A stretch of 64,000 nucleotides of DNA from Deinococcus sp. AB2017081 (GCF_034440735.1 NZ_CP140098.1:2163501-2227500), one strand, 5' to 3'. Shown: positions 20,627-28,613, counted from the first letter of the stretch. Translations and numbers: made by a program. The notes: a model not told the origin generated them from the letters alone.

Positions 20627-21043
20627 TCAGAAGCGCAGCTCGATGCCCACACCGGCGCCCAGGGTTCCGGCAGTACTGCCTCGCACATACGCCCGCCATC
20701 CCGCCGGGCCAAGCAGCGGCCCGCGCAGGCCGCCCTCGCCGTACAGGGCGAACGAATTGCGGTATTCCGCGCCCACGGTTGCAAAGGCATCGACCCGCGA
20801 GATGGGAATGTTCAGGTCGCGCAGCGTGATGCCGGCGGCGTAGCGGTTGGCGATCGCCGACGTCCAGCCCTTCTCTGCACTGCCCTCCAGGCCGAGACGA
20901 CCGACCAGCGGGATGCTGAGCACGGAGGTGCCCGCATGCACCCCGAAGCCGCCGATCCCGGCGTCGGCGCCGAGCCACACGGCCGCGCCGGCGGTCGACG
21001 AGAGGGCGAGGGCAGAACCGAGCAGCAGGGCACGCGGGCGCAT
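20627..21043 (-). CDS. Secreted beta-rich protein of unknown function
   Basis: A 138-residue exported protein with a Sec-type signal (MRPRALLLGSALALSSTAGA). The mature part alternates hydrophobic and polar residues with many Gly and aromatic positions and ends in IELRF, an aromatic C terminus as in small outer-membrane beta-barrels. The barrel assignment is an inference; I recognise no family. It is transcribed with the M55 peptidase gene upstream on the same strand (29 bp gap), so it may be its operon partner. Confidence 0.6.
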   Translation of the reverse strand: MRPRALLLGSALALSSTAGAAVWLGADAGIGGFGVHAGTSVLSIPLVGRLGLEGSAEKGWTSAIANRYAAGITLRDLNIPISRVDAFATVGAEYRNSFALYGEGGLRGPLLGPAGWRAYVRGSTAGTLGAGVGIELRF

Positions 21044-21072
21044 GCGGCCACCTTACCCAGAGGGCATGAGAA

Positions 21073-21924
21073 TCAGCCGTCCAGCCGTACTTCGCCCACC
21101 TTCGCGAGCATGCGGAAGGTCTGGAACAGGTGGAAGGCGTCGGGACTTGACCAGCCCACCGTCACGGCGTCCACGCGGGTGATGCCGGGCACGCGCTCGC
21201 AGGCGTCGGCGCGGGCCTGGTGGTTGAACGACAGCTGTGCGGCGGCGGGCCACACGGCCGAATACGGTGCAGCATCGGGAGCGCTCCTCACGGCCTGCTC
21301 GGCGCCCTCGCGGATGCGGCGCTGGGCCTCGCGCGGGTGCAGGTGCGCGGCGGCGAAGCTGCTCAGGCCCTCCTTGACGGCCACGGTGACCACCTGCGGC
21401 CCCAGCTCGGACGTGATCTCGGCCATCGCCACGTCGTCGCCGCACGCGAAGACCACCGGCACGCCGTAATGGCCGGCCAGCAGGGCGTTCAGGCCATACT
21501 CGCCGGTCGAGCTGCCATTCACGCGCACGTCGCGGATGAAGCCGTTCCAGGTATGGGCCAGTGGCCCGCGCATGCTCCCGGCCCGCGCGTGGTAACCGAC
21601 ATACAGCAGCGCCCCCACCCCCGGCTCCTGCACGCCCTGCACCATGCTCAGCGGCTTGTCGTTGCCGCTGGTGAAGCGCACGCCGCCTGGGAGCAGCTCG
21701 GGAATCAGGTTGCGCATGGTGTCGTGGCTGTCGTTGACCAGCACGTCCGTCGCGCCCGCGTCCAGCGCTCCGTGCGCGGCGGCGGCGGCCTCCAGGGTCA
21801 TGCGTTCGCGGGCCCGTTCGTATTCGGCGCTGCTGACCAGCCCGCCGAACTCCGGGGGGCTGACCTGCACCCAGCTGCTGACGCCGCACACGCCCTCCAT
21901 GTCCACGCTGATGACGACCTTCAT
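21073..21924 (-). CDS. M55 family D-aminopeptidase (DppA-like)
   Basis: A 283-residue zinc aminopeptidase of family M55, related to Bacillus DppA, which releases D-amino acids from peptides such as D-Ala-D-Ala. Family motifs: SVDMEGVCGVSSW at the N terminus with the metal-ligand Asp-Glu, NDSHDTMRNL, GYHARAGSMRGPLAHT, and FACGDDVAMAE. Length matches the family. ATG at 21924 follows a TACGCT box by 6 nt. A role in peptide or peptidoglycan fragment recycling is likely. It is divergent from map across 80 bp. Confidence 0.9.
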   Translation of the reverse strand: MKVVISVDMEGVCGVSSWVQVSPPEFGGLVSSAEYERARERMTLEAAAAAHGALDAGATDVLVNDSHDTMRNLIPELLPGGVRFTSGNDKPLSMVQGVQEPGVGALLYVGYHARAGSMRGPLAHTWNGFIRDVRVNGSSTGEYGLNALLAGHYGVPVVFACGDDVAMAEITSELGPQVVTVAVKEGLSSFAAAHLHPREAQRRIREGAEQAVRSAPDAAPYSAVWPAAAQLSFNHQARADACERVPGITRVDAVTVGWSSPDAFHLFQTFRMLAKVGEVRLDG

Positions 21925-21930
21925 GCGCGC

Positions 21931-21936
21931 AGCGTA
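21931..21936 (-). promoter_or_regulatory. -10 box for leaderless M55 peptidase gene
   Basis: TACGCT on the minus strand, 6 nt before the ATG at 21924. Confidence 0.6.
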
Positions 21937-21990
21937 GCCCACACCGCGTGCATGCTGCCGCACGTTCCGGTACGGTGGAGCGGCTCATGT

Positions 21991-21996
21991 TAGCCT
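21991..21996 (+). promoter_or_regulatory. -10 box for map
   Basis: TAGCCT, 8 nt before the ATG at 22005; no Shine-Dalgarno. Confidence 0.45.
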
Positions 21997-22004
21997 CGTG
22001 TGCT

Positions 22005-22766
22005 ATGAGCCGCGTCGCCCTGAAATCCGCCCGTGAGATCGAGATCATGCGCCGCGCCGGGGCGCTCGTCGCCGAGACCTTCCGCGTGCTGGAACCGTAC
22101 GTGAAGCCCGGCGTGACCCTGAAGGAACTCGACACCCTGGCCGAGGAACATATCCGGAAGGCCGGGGCGATCCCCGCGTATCTGGGCTACGGCCCCAAAT
22201 CCAGCCCCTTTCCCGGCACCATCTGCGCCAGCGTGAACGAGGTCATCTGCCACGGCATCCCGGACGGCCGGGTGCTGCAGGATGGCGACATCGTCGGGGT
22301 GGATATCGGCGTCCTGCTGGAGGGATACTACGGCGACGCGTGCACCACCTACACCGTCGGCACCGTCAGCAAGGAGGTGCAGGGGCTGGTGGACACCACG
22401 CGGGACGCGCTGGACGCCGCGCTGGAGGTCGTGAAGCCCGGCGCACGGCTGGGCGACATCGGCCACGCCATCCAGACCCTGGCCGAGGGCCGGGGCTATT
22501 CGGTCGTCGAGGAATACACCGGGCACGGCATCGGCAAGAGGCTGCACGAGGAGCCGACCGTGCGCCACCGGGGCGTGCGGTATACCGGTCTGAAACTCGT
22601 GCCGGGCATGGTCTTCACCATCGAGCCGATGATCAACCTGGGCCGCCCCGAGACCCGCCTGCTGAGCGACAAATGGACGGTGATCACCCAGGACGAGCAG
22701 CCCAGCGCCCAGTTCGAGCATACGGTCGTGGTCACGGATCGCGGCCACGAGGTGCTGACGCGGTGA
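22005..22766 (+). CDS. map: Methionine aminopeptidase type I
   Basis: Removes the initiator methionine from nascent proteins, a cytoplasmic dimetal enzyme. The 253-residue protein has the type I pattern without a zinc-finger extension: SAREIEIMRRAG at the N terminus, CASVNEVICHGIPD, metal ligands in VGVDIGV, GDACTTYTVG, GHGIGKRLHEEP, FTIEPMIN and QFEHTVVV. Start at 22005 fits the leaderless box and the family N terminus; an ATG at 21981 region would add unrelated residues. Its TGA overlaps the GTG of the pentapeptide-repeat gene (GTGA). Confidence 0.97.
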   Translation: MSRVALKSAREIEIMRRAGALVAETFRVLEPYVKPGVTLKELDTLAEEHIRKAGAIPAYLGYGPKSSPFPGTICASVNEVICHGIPDGRVLQDGDIVGVDIGVLLEGYYGDACTTYTVGTVSKEVQGLVDTTRDALDAALEVVKPGARLGDIGHAIQTLAEGRGYSVVEEYTGHGIGKRLHEEPTVRHRGVRYTGLKLVPGMVFTIEPMINLGRPETRLLSDKWTVITQDEQPSAQFEHTVVVTDRGHEVLTR

Positions 22767-23419
22767 CCAGCCCCCACCCGCCGAGGTTTCCGAGGGGCGG
22801 GCTGCGGGCGCTGGAGGCGGCCGCGCTGGAACCCGAGACGACTTACCGGGGCGTGGTCATCGAGGGCGGGCGCGTGCCGTCCCGCCTGCACGCCGTGGCC
22901 CTGGAGGGCTGTGTGCTGCGGGGAACCGATCTGCGCGACGTGGCCTGGACGTTGGTGCGGCTATCAGACGTGCGTCTGGAAGGCTGTGACCTGAGCGCAG
23001 CCCGCCTGACCGACGCCGCCCTGACGCGGGTCGAGATTAGGGGCGGCCGGATGCTGGGCACGCAGCTCCCGCAGGTGGTCATGAAGGACGTGCGCCTGAC
23101 AGGCGTGACCGCGCCCTTCTCGCTGTGGAATGGAGCACAGGCCACGCGGCTGCACGCGCGCGACTGTGACCTGACCGACGCGGTCTTCACCGGCGCTGCC
23201 CTACCTGGGGCCGTGCTGCGCGGCTGCGTGCTGACCCGGACCGACGTTCACCGCGCGACCCTGACCGGGGCCGACCTGCGCCATTCCGATCTGAGGGGCA
23301 TCGCGCTGGGCCTGCCGGAGCTCGCGGGCGTGACCGTGGACGAGGGACAGCTCGTGGCCCTGGCCCGTTTCCTGGGCGTGACCGTGGCTGAACCTCCCCT
23401 GGACGACCCTCAGGACTGA
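22763..23419 (+). CDS. Pentapeptide repeat protein
   Basis: A 218-residue protein whose central ~150 residues are pentapeptide-like A(D/N)LxX repeats: CVLRGTDLRDV, CDLSAARLTDAAL, CDLTDAVFTGAALPGAVLRG, RATLTGADLRHSDLRG. These form right-handed beta-helices; some members mimic DNA and protect gyrase, but most are of unknown role. There is no signal peptide. It is translationally coupled to map by a GTGA overlap. The 3' end overlaps the convergent membrane-protein gene by 10 bp. Confidence 0.82.
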   Translation: MTSPHPPRFPRGGLRALEAAALEPETTYRGVVIEGGRVPSRLHAVALEGCVLRGTDLRDVAWTLVRLSDVRLEGCDLSAARLTDAALTRVEIRGGRMLGTQLPQVVMKDVRLTGVTAPFSLWNGAQATRLHARDCDLTDAVFTGAALPGAVLRGCVLTRTDVHRATLTGADLRHSDLRGIALGLPELAGVTVDEGQLVALARFLGVTVAEPPLDDPQD

Positions 23420-23967
23420 AGGAACTCGCGCACGGTGGCGGGGCCGTCCTCACGGTGCCCCTGCACAAAGCGATCCCTCAGGAAGGCCCCCTGCGTGAGC
23501 ATCCGCTGGGCCGCCGTCTGATCCTGTCCCAGTACGGCGCTGACGCCCTGCGCGATGGTCTCCAACTGCGCCTGAAGGTGGCTCTCGGGGCTGTGACCTC
23601 GGGCATGCAGGTGGGCCCGCGCCGCCGGGGTGAGGGTCAGGTAGGCCCGCAGGGTCGTCGGCAGGTAGTCCAGGCGGGCCTGCCGCAGGACGTACTGCGC
23701 CGGCACGTCCAGCTGATCGTAGGGCGCGTCCTGAAGGCGGCACAGCAGGGCCAGGGCGTACTGCCGGTGCGGCTCGGGCAGGCGGAGGGCCAGCGTGGGG
23801 GTGTCGTCCGCAGGGTCGGGCGGCGCAGCGGCCGGCGCGACCGGGACCGGGCGCAGGACATGCAGCCGCTCCATCTCGTGACGGTGGATCAGGTGGCGGC
23901 GCACCAGGGGGAACGCGAAGATGCTCCCGAAGAACATCAGGGGCACGAGGGTGGCTTCGGCATTCAT
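23410..23967 (-). CDS. Membrane-anchored protein of unknown function
   Basis: A 185-residue protein with one N-terminal hydrophobic helix (NAEATLVPLMFFGSIFAFPL, residues 2-21) followed by a basic stop-transfer RRHLIHRHEMERL, so it is probably anchored with a cytoplasmic helical domain rich in Leu, Gln and Arg. Repeated helices (QYALALLCRLQDAPYDQL, LRAYLTLTPAARAHLHARG) resemble small scaffolding domains, but I recognise no family. AGGAGGT precedes the ATG. It is divergent from the polyamine-type ABC operon across ~110 bp. Confidence 0.65.
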   Translation of the reverse strand: MNAEATLVPLMFFGSIFAFPLVRRHLIHRHEMERLHVLRPVPVAPAAAPPDPADDTPTLALRLPEPHRQYALALLCRLQDAPYDQLDVPAQYVLRQARLDYLPTTLRAYLTLTPAARAHLHARGHSPESHLQAQLETIAQGVSAVLGQDQTAAQRMLTQGAFLRDRFVQGHREDGPATVREFLQS

Positions 23968-24066
23968 GGTCGACCTCCTGGGCGGGACAGGGACTTGTCG
24001 GGCACCGTATCCCGGCGTCATGAGCGCTGCGTCCGGCAAAAGGGGGACGTGGCCCCGTGAGTTCCT

Positions 24067-24072
24067 TACAAT
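24067..24072 (+). promoter_or_regulatory. -10 box of the polyamine-type ABC operon
   Basis: TACAAT, 7 nt before the ATG at 24080 that opens an 11-codon ORF (MSPESDMEPRP). Confidence 0.5.
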
Positions 24073-24079
24073 CACGGAC

Positions 24080-24115
24080 ATGAGCCCAGAATCTGACATG
24101 GAGCCCCGCCCATAA
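24080..24115 (+). CDS. 11-codon leader ORF or displaced potA N terminus
   Basis: A leaderless ATG opens a reading frame of 11 codons (MSPESDMEPRP) ended by TAA at 24113. The frame one base over continues without stop into the ATPase gene (ATA ACC GGC...). A single missing base in the C-rich run at 24103-24111 would join them into one ORF with a leaderless start. Either this is a true mini-leader or it is the real N terminus of the ATPase separated by a one-base change or sequencing error. Confidence 0.4.
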   Translation: MSPESDMEPRP

Positions 24116-24174
24116 CCGGCGTCGCCTTCAAGGGAAAACGGACACGCGACCTCTCGCCCGACGCGGCCGTCAGC

Positions 24175-25251
24175 GTGGTGGATGTCGTGAAGGGCTACCG
24201 CAGCGCGGGAGGCAGCGAGACCCGCGTGCTGGACGACATCGACCTCGACATCCGGCGCGGCGAGTTCTTCAGTCTGCTGGGGCCGTCGGGCTGCGGCAAG
24301 ACCACGCTGCTGCGCCTGCTGGCGGGCTTCGAGCAGCCGGACGCCGGGCGCATCATCATCGGCGGGCAGGACATGACCGGCGTGCCGCCGCACCGGCGCA
24401 ACGTGAACACCGTGTTCCAGAGCTATGCGCTGTTCCCTCATCTGAACGTGCACGACAACGTGGCCTTCGGCCTGCGCATGAAGGGCGTGACCGGGGCGCA
24501 GCAGCGCGAGCGCGTGGGCCGGGCACTGGAGTCCGTGCGGATCGCGGAGTTCGCGGCCCGCCGTCCGGATCAGCTGTCGGGCGGGCAGCGCCAGCGCGTC
24601 GCCCTGGCCCGCGCCATCGTGAACGAGCCGCAGGTGCTGCTGCTCGACGAGCCGCTGTCGGCGCTGGATCTCAAGCTGCGCAAGGAGCTGCAGGTGGAAC
24701 TCGCCAACCTGCAGGAGACCCTCGGCATCACCTTCGTGTTCGTCACGCACGACCAGGAGGAGGCGCTGGTCATGAGCGACCGGATCGCCGTGATGAACCG
24801 GGGCCGCATCGAGCAGCTCGGGCGCGCCGAGGAACTGTACGAGAAGCCGCGCACGGCCTTTGTCGCGAACTTCCTGGGCAGCAGCAACCTGATCCCCGGC
24901 ACTGTGCAGGAACTCGACGGCCCGGCTGCCGTGATCCGCACCGCGCACGGCCTCCTGCGTACCACCCACGGAGCGGGCCTGCGCGTCGGCCAGGACGTGA
25001 CCCTGAGTGTGCGCCCTGAGAAGCTCCGCATGGAGCGCGACGAGGAGACCGAGGGCAACGAGATCCGCGCCCGCGTGGACGACATCGTGTACACCGGCGC
25101 CGAGAACCAGTACCTGCTGGAGGCCGCCGGCCAGCGTCTCGTGGCCTTCCAGCTGAACGCCGACATCGGCGCCGACGAGGACTTCGACTACGACGAGCAG
25201 GTGGCCCTGTACCTTCCGCCGGACAACCTGATCGTGCTGGAGGAGACGTGA
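24175..25251 (+). CDS. potA: Spermidine/putrescine-type ABC transporter ATPase
   Basis: The 358-residue ATPase of a polyamine-type importer. Walker A GPSGCGKTT, Q-loop FQSYALFPHLNV, signature LSGGQRQRVALARA, Walker B VLLLDEPLSALD and switch VTHDQEEAL are intact; the C-terminal TOBE domain (~270-358) contains VRPEKLRME. The start is uncertain: the GTG at 24175 has no Shine-Dalgarno and begins almost at the conserved VVDVVKGY; the coding signal may extend back to 24080 across an apparent frameshift. The other operon members follow after a 94-bp heptamer-repeat gap. Confidence 0.88.
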   Translation: MVDVVKGYRSAGGSETRVLDDIDLDIRRGEFFSLLGPSGCGKTTLLRLLAGFEQPDAGRIIIGGQDMTGVPPHRRNVNTVFQSYALFPHLNVHDNVAFGLRMKGVTGAQQRERVGRALESVRIAEFAARRPDQLSGGQRQRVALARAIVNEPQVLLLDEPLSALDLKLRKELQVELANLQETLGITFVFVTHDQEEALVMSDRIAVMNRGRIEQLGRAEELYEKPRTAFVANFLGSSNLIPGTVQELDGPAAVIRTAHGLLRTTHGAGLRVGQDVTLSVRPEKLRMERDEETEGNEIRARVDDIVYTGAENQYLLEAAGQRLVAFQLNADIGADEDFDYDEQVALYLPPDNLIVLEET

Positions 25252-25264
25252 GGCGCTTCGCGCC

Positions 25265-25334
25265 GCAGAGGGCTGACCGCAGAGGGCCGAGGGCTCCTGG
25301 CTGTCAGCTCGCTGCCCTCTGCTCTCTGCGTGCC
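25265..25334 (+). repeat. Heptamer array 3 (potA-potB gap)
   Basis: Ten 7-bp units, all beginning GC: GCAGAGG, GCTGACC, GCAGAGG, GCCGAGG, GCTCCTG, GCTGTCA, GCTCGCT, GCCCTCT, GCTCTCT, GCGTGCC. Purine-rich units on the left pair with pyrimidine-rich units on the right (GCAGAGGGC at 25265 with GCCCTCTGC at 25314), so the array can fold into a long imperfect hairpin. Confidence 0.85.
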
Positions 25335-25345
25335 GAAGGCACCCC

Positions 25346-26173
25346 ATGCTGACCCTCCGCCGCTTCCTGGGGACACTGGGGCCGGGCACGCTGTGGCTGG
25401 TGGCCTTCGTGGTGCTGCCAGCGGTGGTGATGCTCGCGTACTCGTTCCTGACACGCACGGATCTGGCGCGGGTCGGTGGCCCATGGACACTGGAGAGCTG
25501 GCAGCGGGTGGCCGGCTACGACGCGCTGTTTCAGGAGTGGGTGAGCGACAACGCGCGGGTGCTGTGGCGCTCGGTGTGGGTGGCCGGTCTGAGCACGCTG
25601 CTGTGCGTGCTGATGGGCTATCCGCTGGCGTTCTACATCGCCCGGCAGGACGCGCGGCGCAAGAACCTGCTGCTGCTGCTGCTGATCATCCCGTTCTGGA
25701 CGAACTTCCTGATCCGGGTGTACGCGTGGATCCTGATCCTGCGGCCCCTGGATCTGGTGCCCAGTCTGGCCGCGACCTTCCTGGGCATGGTGTACGCCTT
25801 CGTGCCCTTCTTCGTCCTTCCGGTGTATTCCAGCGTCGAGAAGATCGACTGGCGGCTGCTGGAGGCCGCCGAGGATCTGGGCGCGTCCCCGGTGCGGGCC
25901 TTCCTGACCGGCGTGTTCCCCCAGACGCTGCCGGGGCTGGTGGCGGGCATCATCCTGACCTTCATCCCGGCGCTGGGCACCTTCGTGGTCAGCGACATCC
26001 TGGGCGGCGCAAAGACGGCCCTGGTCGGCAACGTCATCCAGAACCAGTTCGGACAGGCCGGCGACTGGCCCTACGGCAGCGCCCTGAGCTTCCTGCTGAT
26101 GGGCGTGGTGCTCGTGGGCCTGTGGACATATGCGCGGACCGCCGGCCAGAAAGGCCTGGAGGAACTCGTATGA
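25346..26173 (+). CDS. potB: Polyamine-type ABC transporter permease PotB
   Basis: A 275-residue inner-membrane permease with six predicted helices. PotB-type marks: the first cytoplasmic helix then LPAVVMLAYSFL, GYPLAFYIAR, LLLLIIPFWTNFLIRVYAW, and the EAA coupling loop LLEAAEDLGASPVRAFLTGVFPQT. It should pair with the downstream PotC-like permease. The ATG at 25346 is preceded by a short GTGCC/GGCAC hairpin that ends the heptamer array; only a weak AAGG is available as Shine-Dalgarno. Confidence 0.93.
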   Translation: MLTLRRFLGTLGPGTLWLVAFVVLPAVVMLAYSFLTRTDLARVGGPWTLESWQRVAGYDALFQEWVSDNARVLWRSVWVAGLSTLLCVLMGYPLAFYIARQDARRKNLLLLLLIIPFWTNFLIRVYAWILILRPLDLVPSLAATFLGMVYAFVPFFVLPVYSSVEKIDWRLLEAAEDLGASPVRAFLTGVFPQTLPGLVAGIILTFIPALGTFVVSDILGGAKTALVGNVIQNQFGQAGDWPYGSALSFLLMGVVLVGLWTYARTAGQKGLEELV

Positions 26174-26191
26174 GGGGGGGCGCTTCGCTCC

Positions 26192-26275
26192 GCAGAGGGC
26201 TGACAGCAGAGGGCCAGGTGCCTGGTGCCGTCTGCTCTCTGCTCTCTGCCCTCCGCCCTCTGCGCCCCGCAGGGG
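26192..26275 (+). repeat. Heptamer array 4 (potB-potC gap)
   Basis: Twelve 7-bp units, all beginning GC: GCAGAGG, GCTGACA, GCAGAGG, GCCAGGT, GCCTGGT, GCCGTCT, GCTCTCT twice, GCCCTCC, GCCCTCT, GCGCCCC, GCAGGGG. Same left flank as array 3 (GGCGCTTCGC then CCGCAGAGG). GCAGAGGGC at 26192 pairs with GCCCTCTGC at 26255. It ends 4 nt before the potC start codon. Confidence 0.85.
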
Positions 26276-26279
26276 CACC

Positions 26280-27089
26280 GTGAGACGCACCCACCCTGCC
26301 CTGAGTGCGTGGGCCGTTCTGGTCTACGCCTTCCTGTACCTGCCGATCCTGGTGGTCATCGTGTTCTCGTTCAACGACTCGCGCTTCGGGGCGACGTGGG
26401 CGGGCTTCACGACGAAGTGGTACGGAGTGCTGTTCTCGCGTGCCGACGTGCGCGAGGCCGTGGCGCACACGCTGGAGATCGCGCTGCTGAGCACGCTGGT
26501 CAGTACCGTGCTGGGCACGCTGGTCGGCCTGGGGCTGTGGCGCTACTCCTTCTCGTTCCGCACGCCACTCACCTTCCTGCTGGTCATGCCGATCGTGGTG
26601 CCGGACGTCGTGATGGGCGTGAGCCTGCTGATGTTCTACGCCTTCGTTCGCGTGGGGCTGGAGCGCATCGGCTGGACGTTCGACAACGGCTTCTGGACGG
26701 TGCTGCTGGCGCACGTGACCTTCCAGATCAGCTACGTGGCCCTGACCGTGCGATCGCGCCTCGCCGGGTACGGGCGGGATCTGGAGGAAGCGGCCCGCGA
26801 CCTCGGGGCCAGTGGTCTGAAGTCCTTCCTGCACGTCGTGCTGCCCCTGGCCATGCCGGGCGTCCTGGCCGGCGCCCTGCTGGCCTTCACCCTGTCCCTG
26901 GACGACTTCGTGGTCACGTACTTCACCAGCGGCTCGGGCTTCAGTACGCTGCCGGTGCTGATCTACACCAACGTCAAGCGTGGCGTCACCCCCGACATCA
27001 ACGCGCTCAGCGCCCTGCTGGTGCTCGTGACGGTCGTGGTGATCATCGCGGCCAATGCCCTGCTGCGTCCGCGCCGGGGGAGGGCATGA
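26280..27089 (+). CDS. potC: Polyamine-type ABC transporter permease PotC
   Basis: A 269-residue permease, partner of PotB. Features: YLPILVVIVFSFNDS after the first helix, LGTLVGLGLWRY, MPIVVPDVVMGVSLL, the EAA loop LEEAARDLGASGLKSFLHVVLP and SLDDFVVTYFTSG, a PotC hallmark. GTG at 26280 is chosen because it begins at the family N terminus and follows an AGGGGCACC sequence; the frame open upstream of it is the heptamer array read through. The 3' end overlaps potD by ATGA. Confidence 0.92.
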   Translation: MRRTHPALSAWAVLVYAFLYLPILVVIVFSFNDSRFGATWAGFTTKWYGVLFSRADVREAVAHTLEIALLSTLVSTVLGTLVGLGLWRYSFSFRTPLTFLLVMPIVVPDVVMGVSLLMFYAFVRVGLERIGWTFDNGFWTVLLAHVTFQISYVALTVRSRLAGYGRDLEEAARDLGASGLKSFLHVVLPLAMPGVLAGALLAFTLSLDDFVVTYFTSGSGFSTLPVLIYTNVKRGVTPDINALSALLVLVTVVVIIAANALLRPRRGRA

Positions 27090-28189
27090 GGGGGCGGCTG
27101 GCCCTGCTGCTGGCTCCGGCGATTCTGGCCGGGTGCTACCGCGTGGTGAAGCCTCCGGCGACCTCCACCGCCCCCCAGGCCGCCGCCCCTGCGGTGAAGG
27201 GCGACGGCAAGACGCTGCGGGTGTTCATCTGGTCGGAGTACATCGACCCGGAGATCGTGACGGCCTTCGAGAAGGCGAACGGCGTGAGGGTCATTCTGGA
27301 CACCTACGAGAGCAACGAGGCGATGCTCGCCAAGTTGCAGGGCGGGGGCGCCCAGTACGACATTGCCGTCCCCAGCAACTACGTTGTCCAGAGCATGGTG
27401 CGCGGCGGGCTGCTCCAGCCGCTGGACAAGACCGCGCTGCCCAACCTGAAGAACGTGGGGCCGGGATTCCTGAATGCCGCCTACGATCCGGGCAACGTGT
27501 ACTCGGTACCGTACCAGTACGCCGCGACCGGACTGGCCTTCAATACCTCCCGCTACACCCCGAAGGCCGACAGCTGGGGCGAGATCTTCGGCTCCCGGGA
27601 CACCCTGAAATTCCTGCTGCTCGATGACCCGCGCGAGGTGGTCGGGGCGGCCCTGAAGTACCTGGGGTTCAGCGCGAACTCCACCGACGTTGCCCAGCTC
27701 CGGACGGCCCGTGACCTGCTGCGCCGCACCGTCGCCAAGCGCGGCTTCCAGGGCTTCGACGGGGGGCCGGGCACCCGCAACAAGCTGCTGGCGAAGCAGA
27801 TCGACGTGGGCCAGATCTACGTGGGCGACCTGTTGATCGCCACCGAGGAGGACGAGGACGTGCAGGTCGTCCTCCCGCGTGAGGGCACGACGATCAGCAT
27901 GGACACCCTGGTCGTCCTGAAACGCAGCCCGAACCCGGAGCTGGCGCACCGCTTCATCAACTACATCCTGGATGCCGAGGTCGGCGCGGCGATCAGCAAC
28001 TACACGTACTACGCCACCCCCAATGCGGCGGCCCAGCCCCTGCTGGACGACTTCCTGAAGGAGGTGCCGGCGCTGAACCCGCCCCCCACGTGGCTCACCG
28101 ATGGCACCCTGGACTTCATCGGCGAACTGCCGTCGGGGCGGCCCCAGCGGCTGTACGACCGGATCTGGACGGAACTCAAGAGCCGCTGA
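27086..28189 (+). CDS. potD: Polyamine-type substrate-binding lipoprotein PotD
   Basis: A 367-residue binding protein anchored as a lipoprotein: signal MRGRLALLLAPAILAGC with Cys17 in the lipobox, then a Pro/Ala/Thr linker of ~25 residues. The binding domain starts TLRVFIWSEYIDPEIVTAFEK, and DTYESNEAMLAKLQGG, YDIAVPSNYVVQSMV and SVPYQYAATGLAFN are typical PotD/PotF. A conserved acidic residue pattern for amine binding (Asp/Glu near YESNE and in the D-rich EEDEDV region) is present. Translational coupling to potC. Whether spermidine, putrescine or another cation is bound is unknown. Confidence 0.92.
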   Translation: MRGRLALLLAPAILAGCYRVVKPPATSTAPQAAAPAVKGDGKTLRVFIWSEYIDPEIVTAFEKANGVRVILDTYESNEAMLAKLQGGGAQYDIAVPSNYVVQSMVRGGLLQPLDKTALPNLKNVGPGFLNAAYDPGNVYSVPYQYAATGLAFNTSRYTPKADSWGEIFGSRDTLKFLLLDDPREVVGAALKYLGFSANSTDVAQLRTARDLLRRTVAKRGFQGFDGGPGTRNKLLAKQIDVGQIYVGDLLIATEEDEDVQVVLPREGTTISMDTLVVLKRSPNPELAHRFINYILDAEVGAAISNYTYYATPNAAAQPLLDDFLKEVPALNPPPTWLTDGTLDFIGELPSGRPQRLYDRIWTELKSR

Positions 28190-28231
28190 GCCAGGGTCAC
28201 AAGGGGGGGGTGGCCCCCCGAAGTGTAAGCT

Positions 28232-28283
28232 AAAAAAGGCGTCCAGCAGGGCATTTCTCCCGCCGCCGGGGGCATTGCTGGAC
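28232..28283 (-). terminator. Minus-strand intrinsic terminator
   Basis: Read on the minus strand: stem GTCCAGCA/TGCTGGAC (28283-28276 with 28248-28241) around a G/C-rich loop, then GCC and TTTTTT (28237-28232). It faces away from the plus-strand potD and spoVS genes, and no minus-strand gene ends here. A second G/C hairpin (28203-28219) follows the potD stop on the plus strand. Confidence 0.5.
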
Positions 28284-28298
28284 TGATCAGGGCGTGCC

Positions 28299-28304
28299 TA
28301 GACT
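28299..28304 (+). promoter_or_regulatory. -10 box for the SpoVS-like gene
   Basis: TAGACT, 9 nt before the GTG at 28314. Confidence 0.4.
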
Positions 28305-28313
28305 GGGTTCAAC

Positions 28314-28613
28314 GTGACGCCCGACTCCATGCCACATCTTGAAATTCTGCGCGTCTCCGGCACCTCGCGCCCGAATGCCATTGCGGGCGCGGTGGCCGCC
28401 CTGCTGCGCTCCCAGGGTCAGGTGGACATCCAGGCCATCGGCCCGACCGCCGTGAACCAGACCGTCAAGGCGCTGGCGATCGCACGTGGCTATCTCGTGG
28501 ACGACCGCCTTGATCTGTATGCCCAGCCCGAGTTCGTGAAGCTGGACGTGCAGCAGGAGGAGCGCACGGCGGTTCGCTTCCATGTCCGTTCCATGCCACG
28601 TCCGGTGCTCTGA
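28314..28613 (+). CDS. spoVS: Stage V sporulation protein S-like protein
   Basis: A 99-residue small Alba/SpoVS-fold protein: ILRVSGTSRPNAIAGAVAALLR, GPTAVNQTVKALAIARGYL and a C-terminal RTAVRFHVRSM strand. SpoVS proteins occur widely outside spore formers, including Deinococcus and Thermus, and probably bind nucleic acid; here a sporulation role is excluded by the organism. GTG 28314 fits the nearby TAGACT box, but ATG at 28329 gives the more typical N terminus; neither has a Shine-Dalgarno. Confidence 0.85.
   Translation: MTPDSMPHLEILRVSGTSRPNAIAGAVAALLRSQGQVDIQAIGPTAVNQTVKALAIARGYLVDDRLDLYAQPEFVKLDVQQEERTAVRFHVRSMPRPVL

Noticed and set aside
28203..28219. G-quadruplex after potD
   Set aside because: The eight-G run is followed by six C, which favours a simple hairpin; there are not four separate G-tracts.
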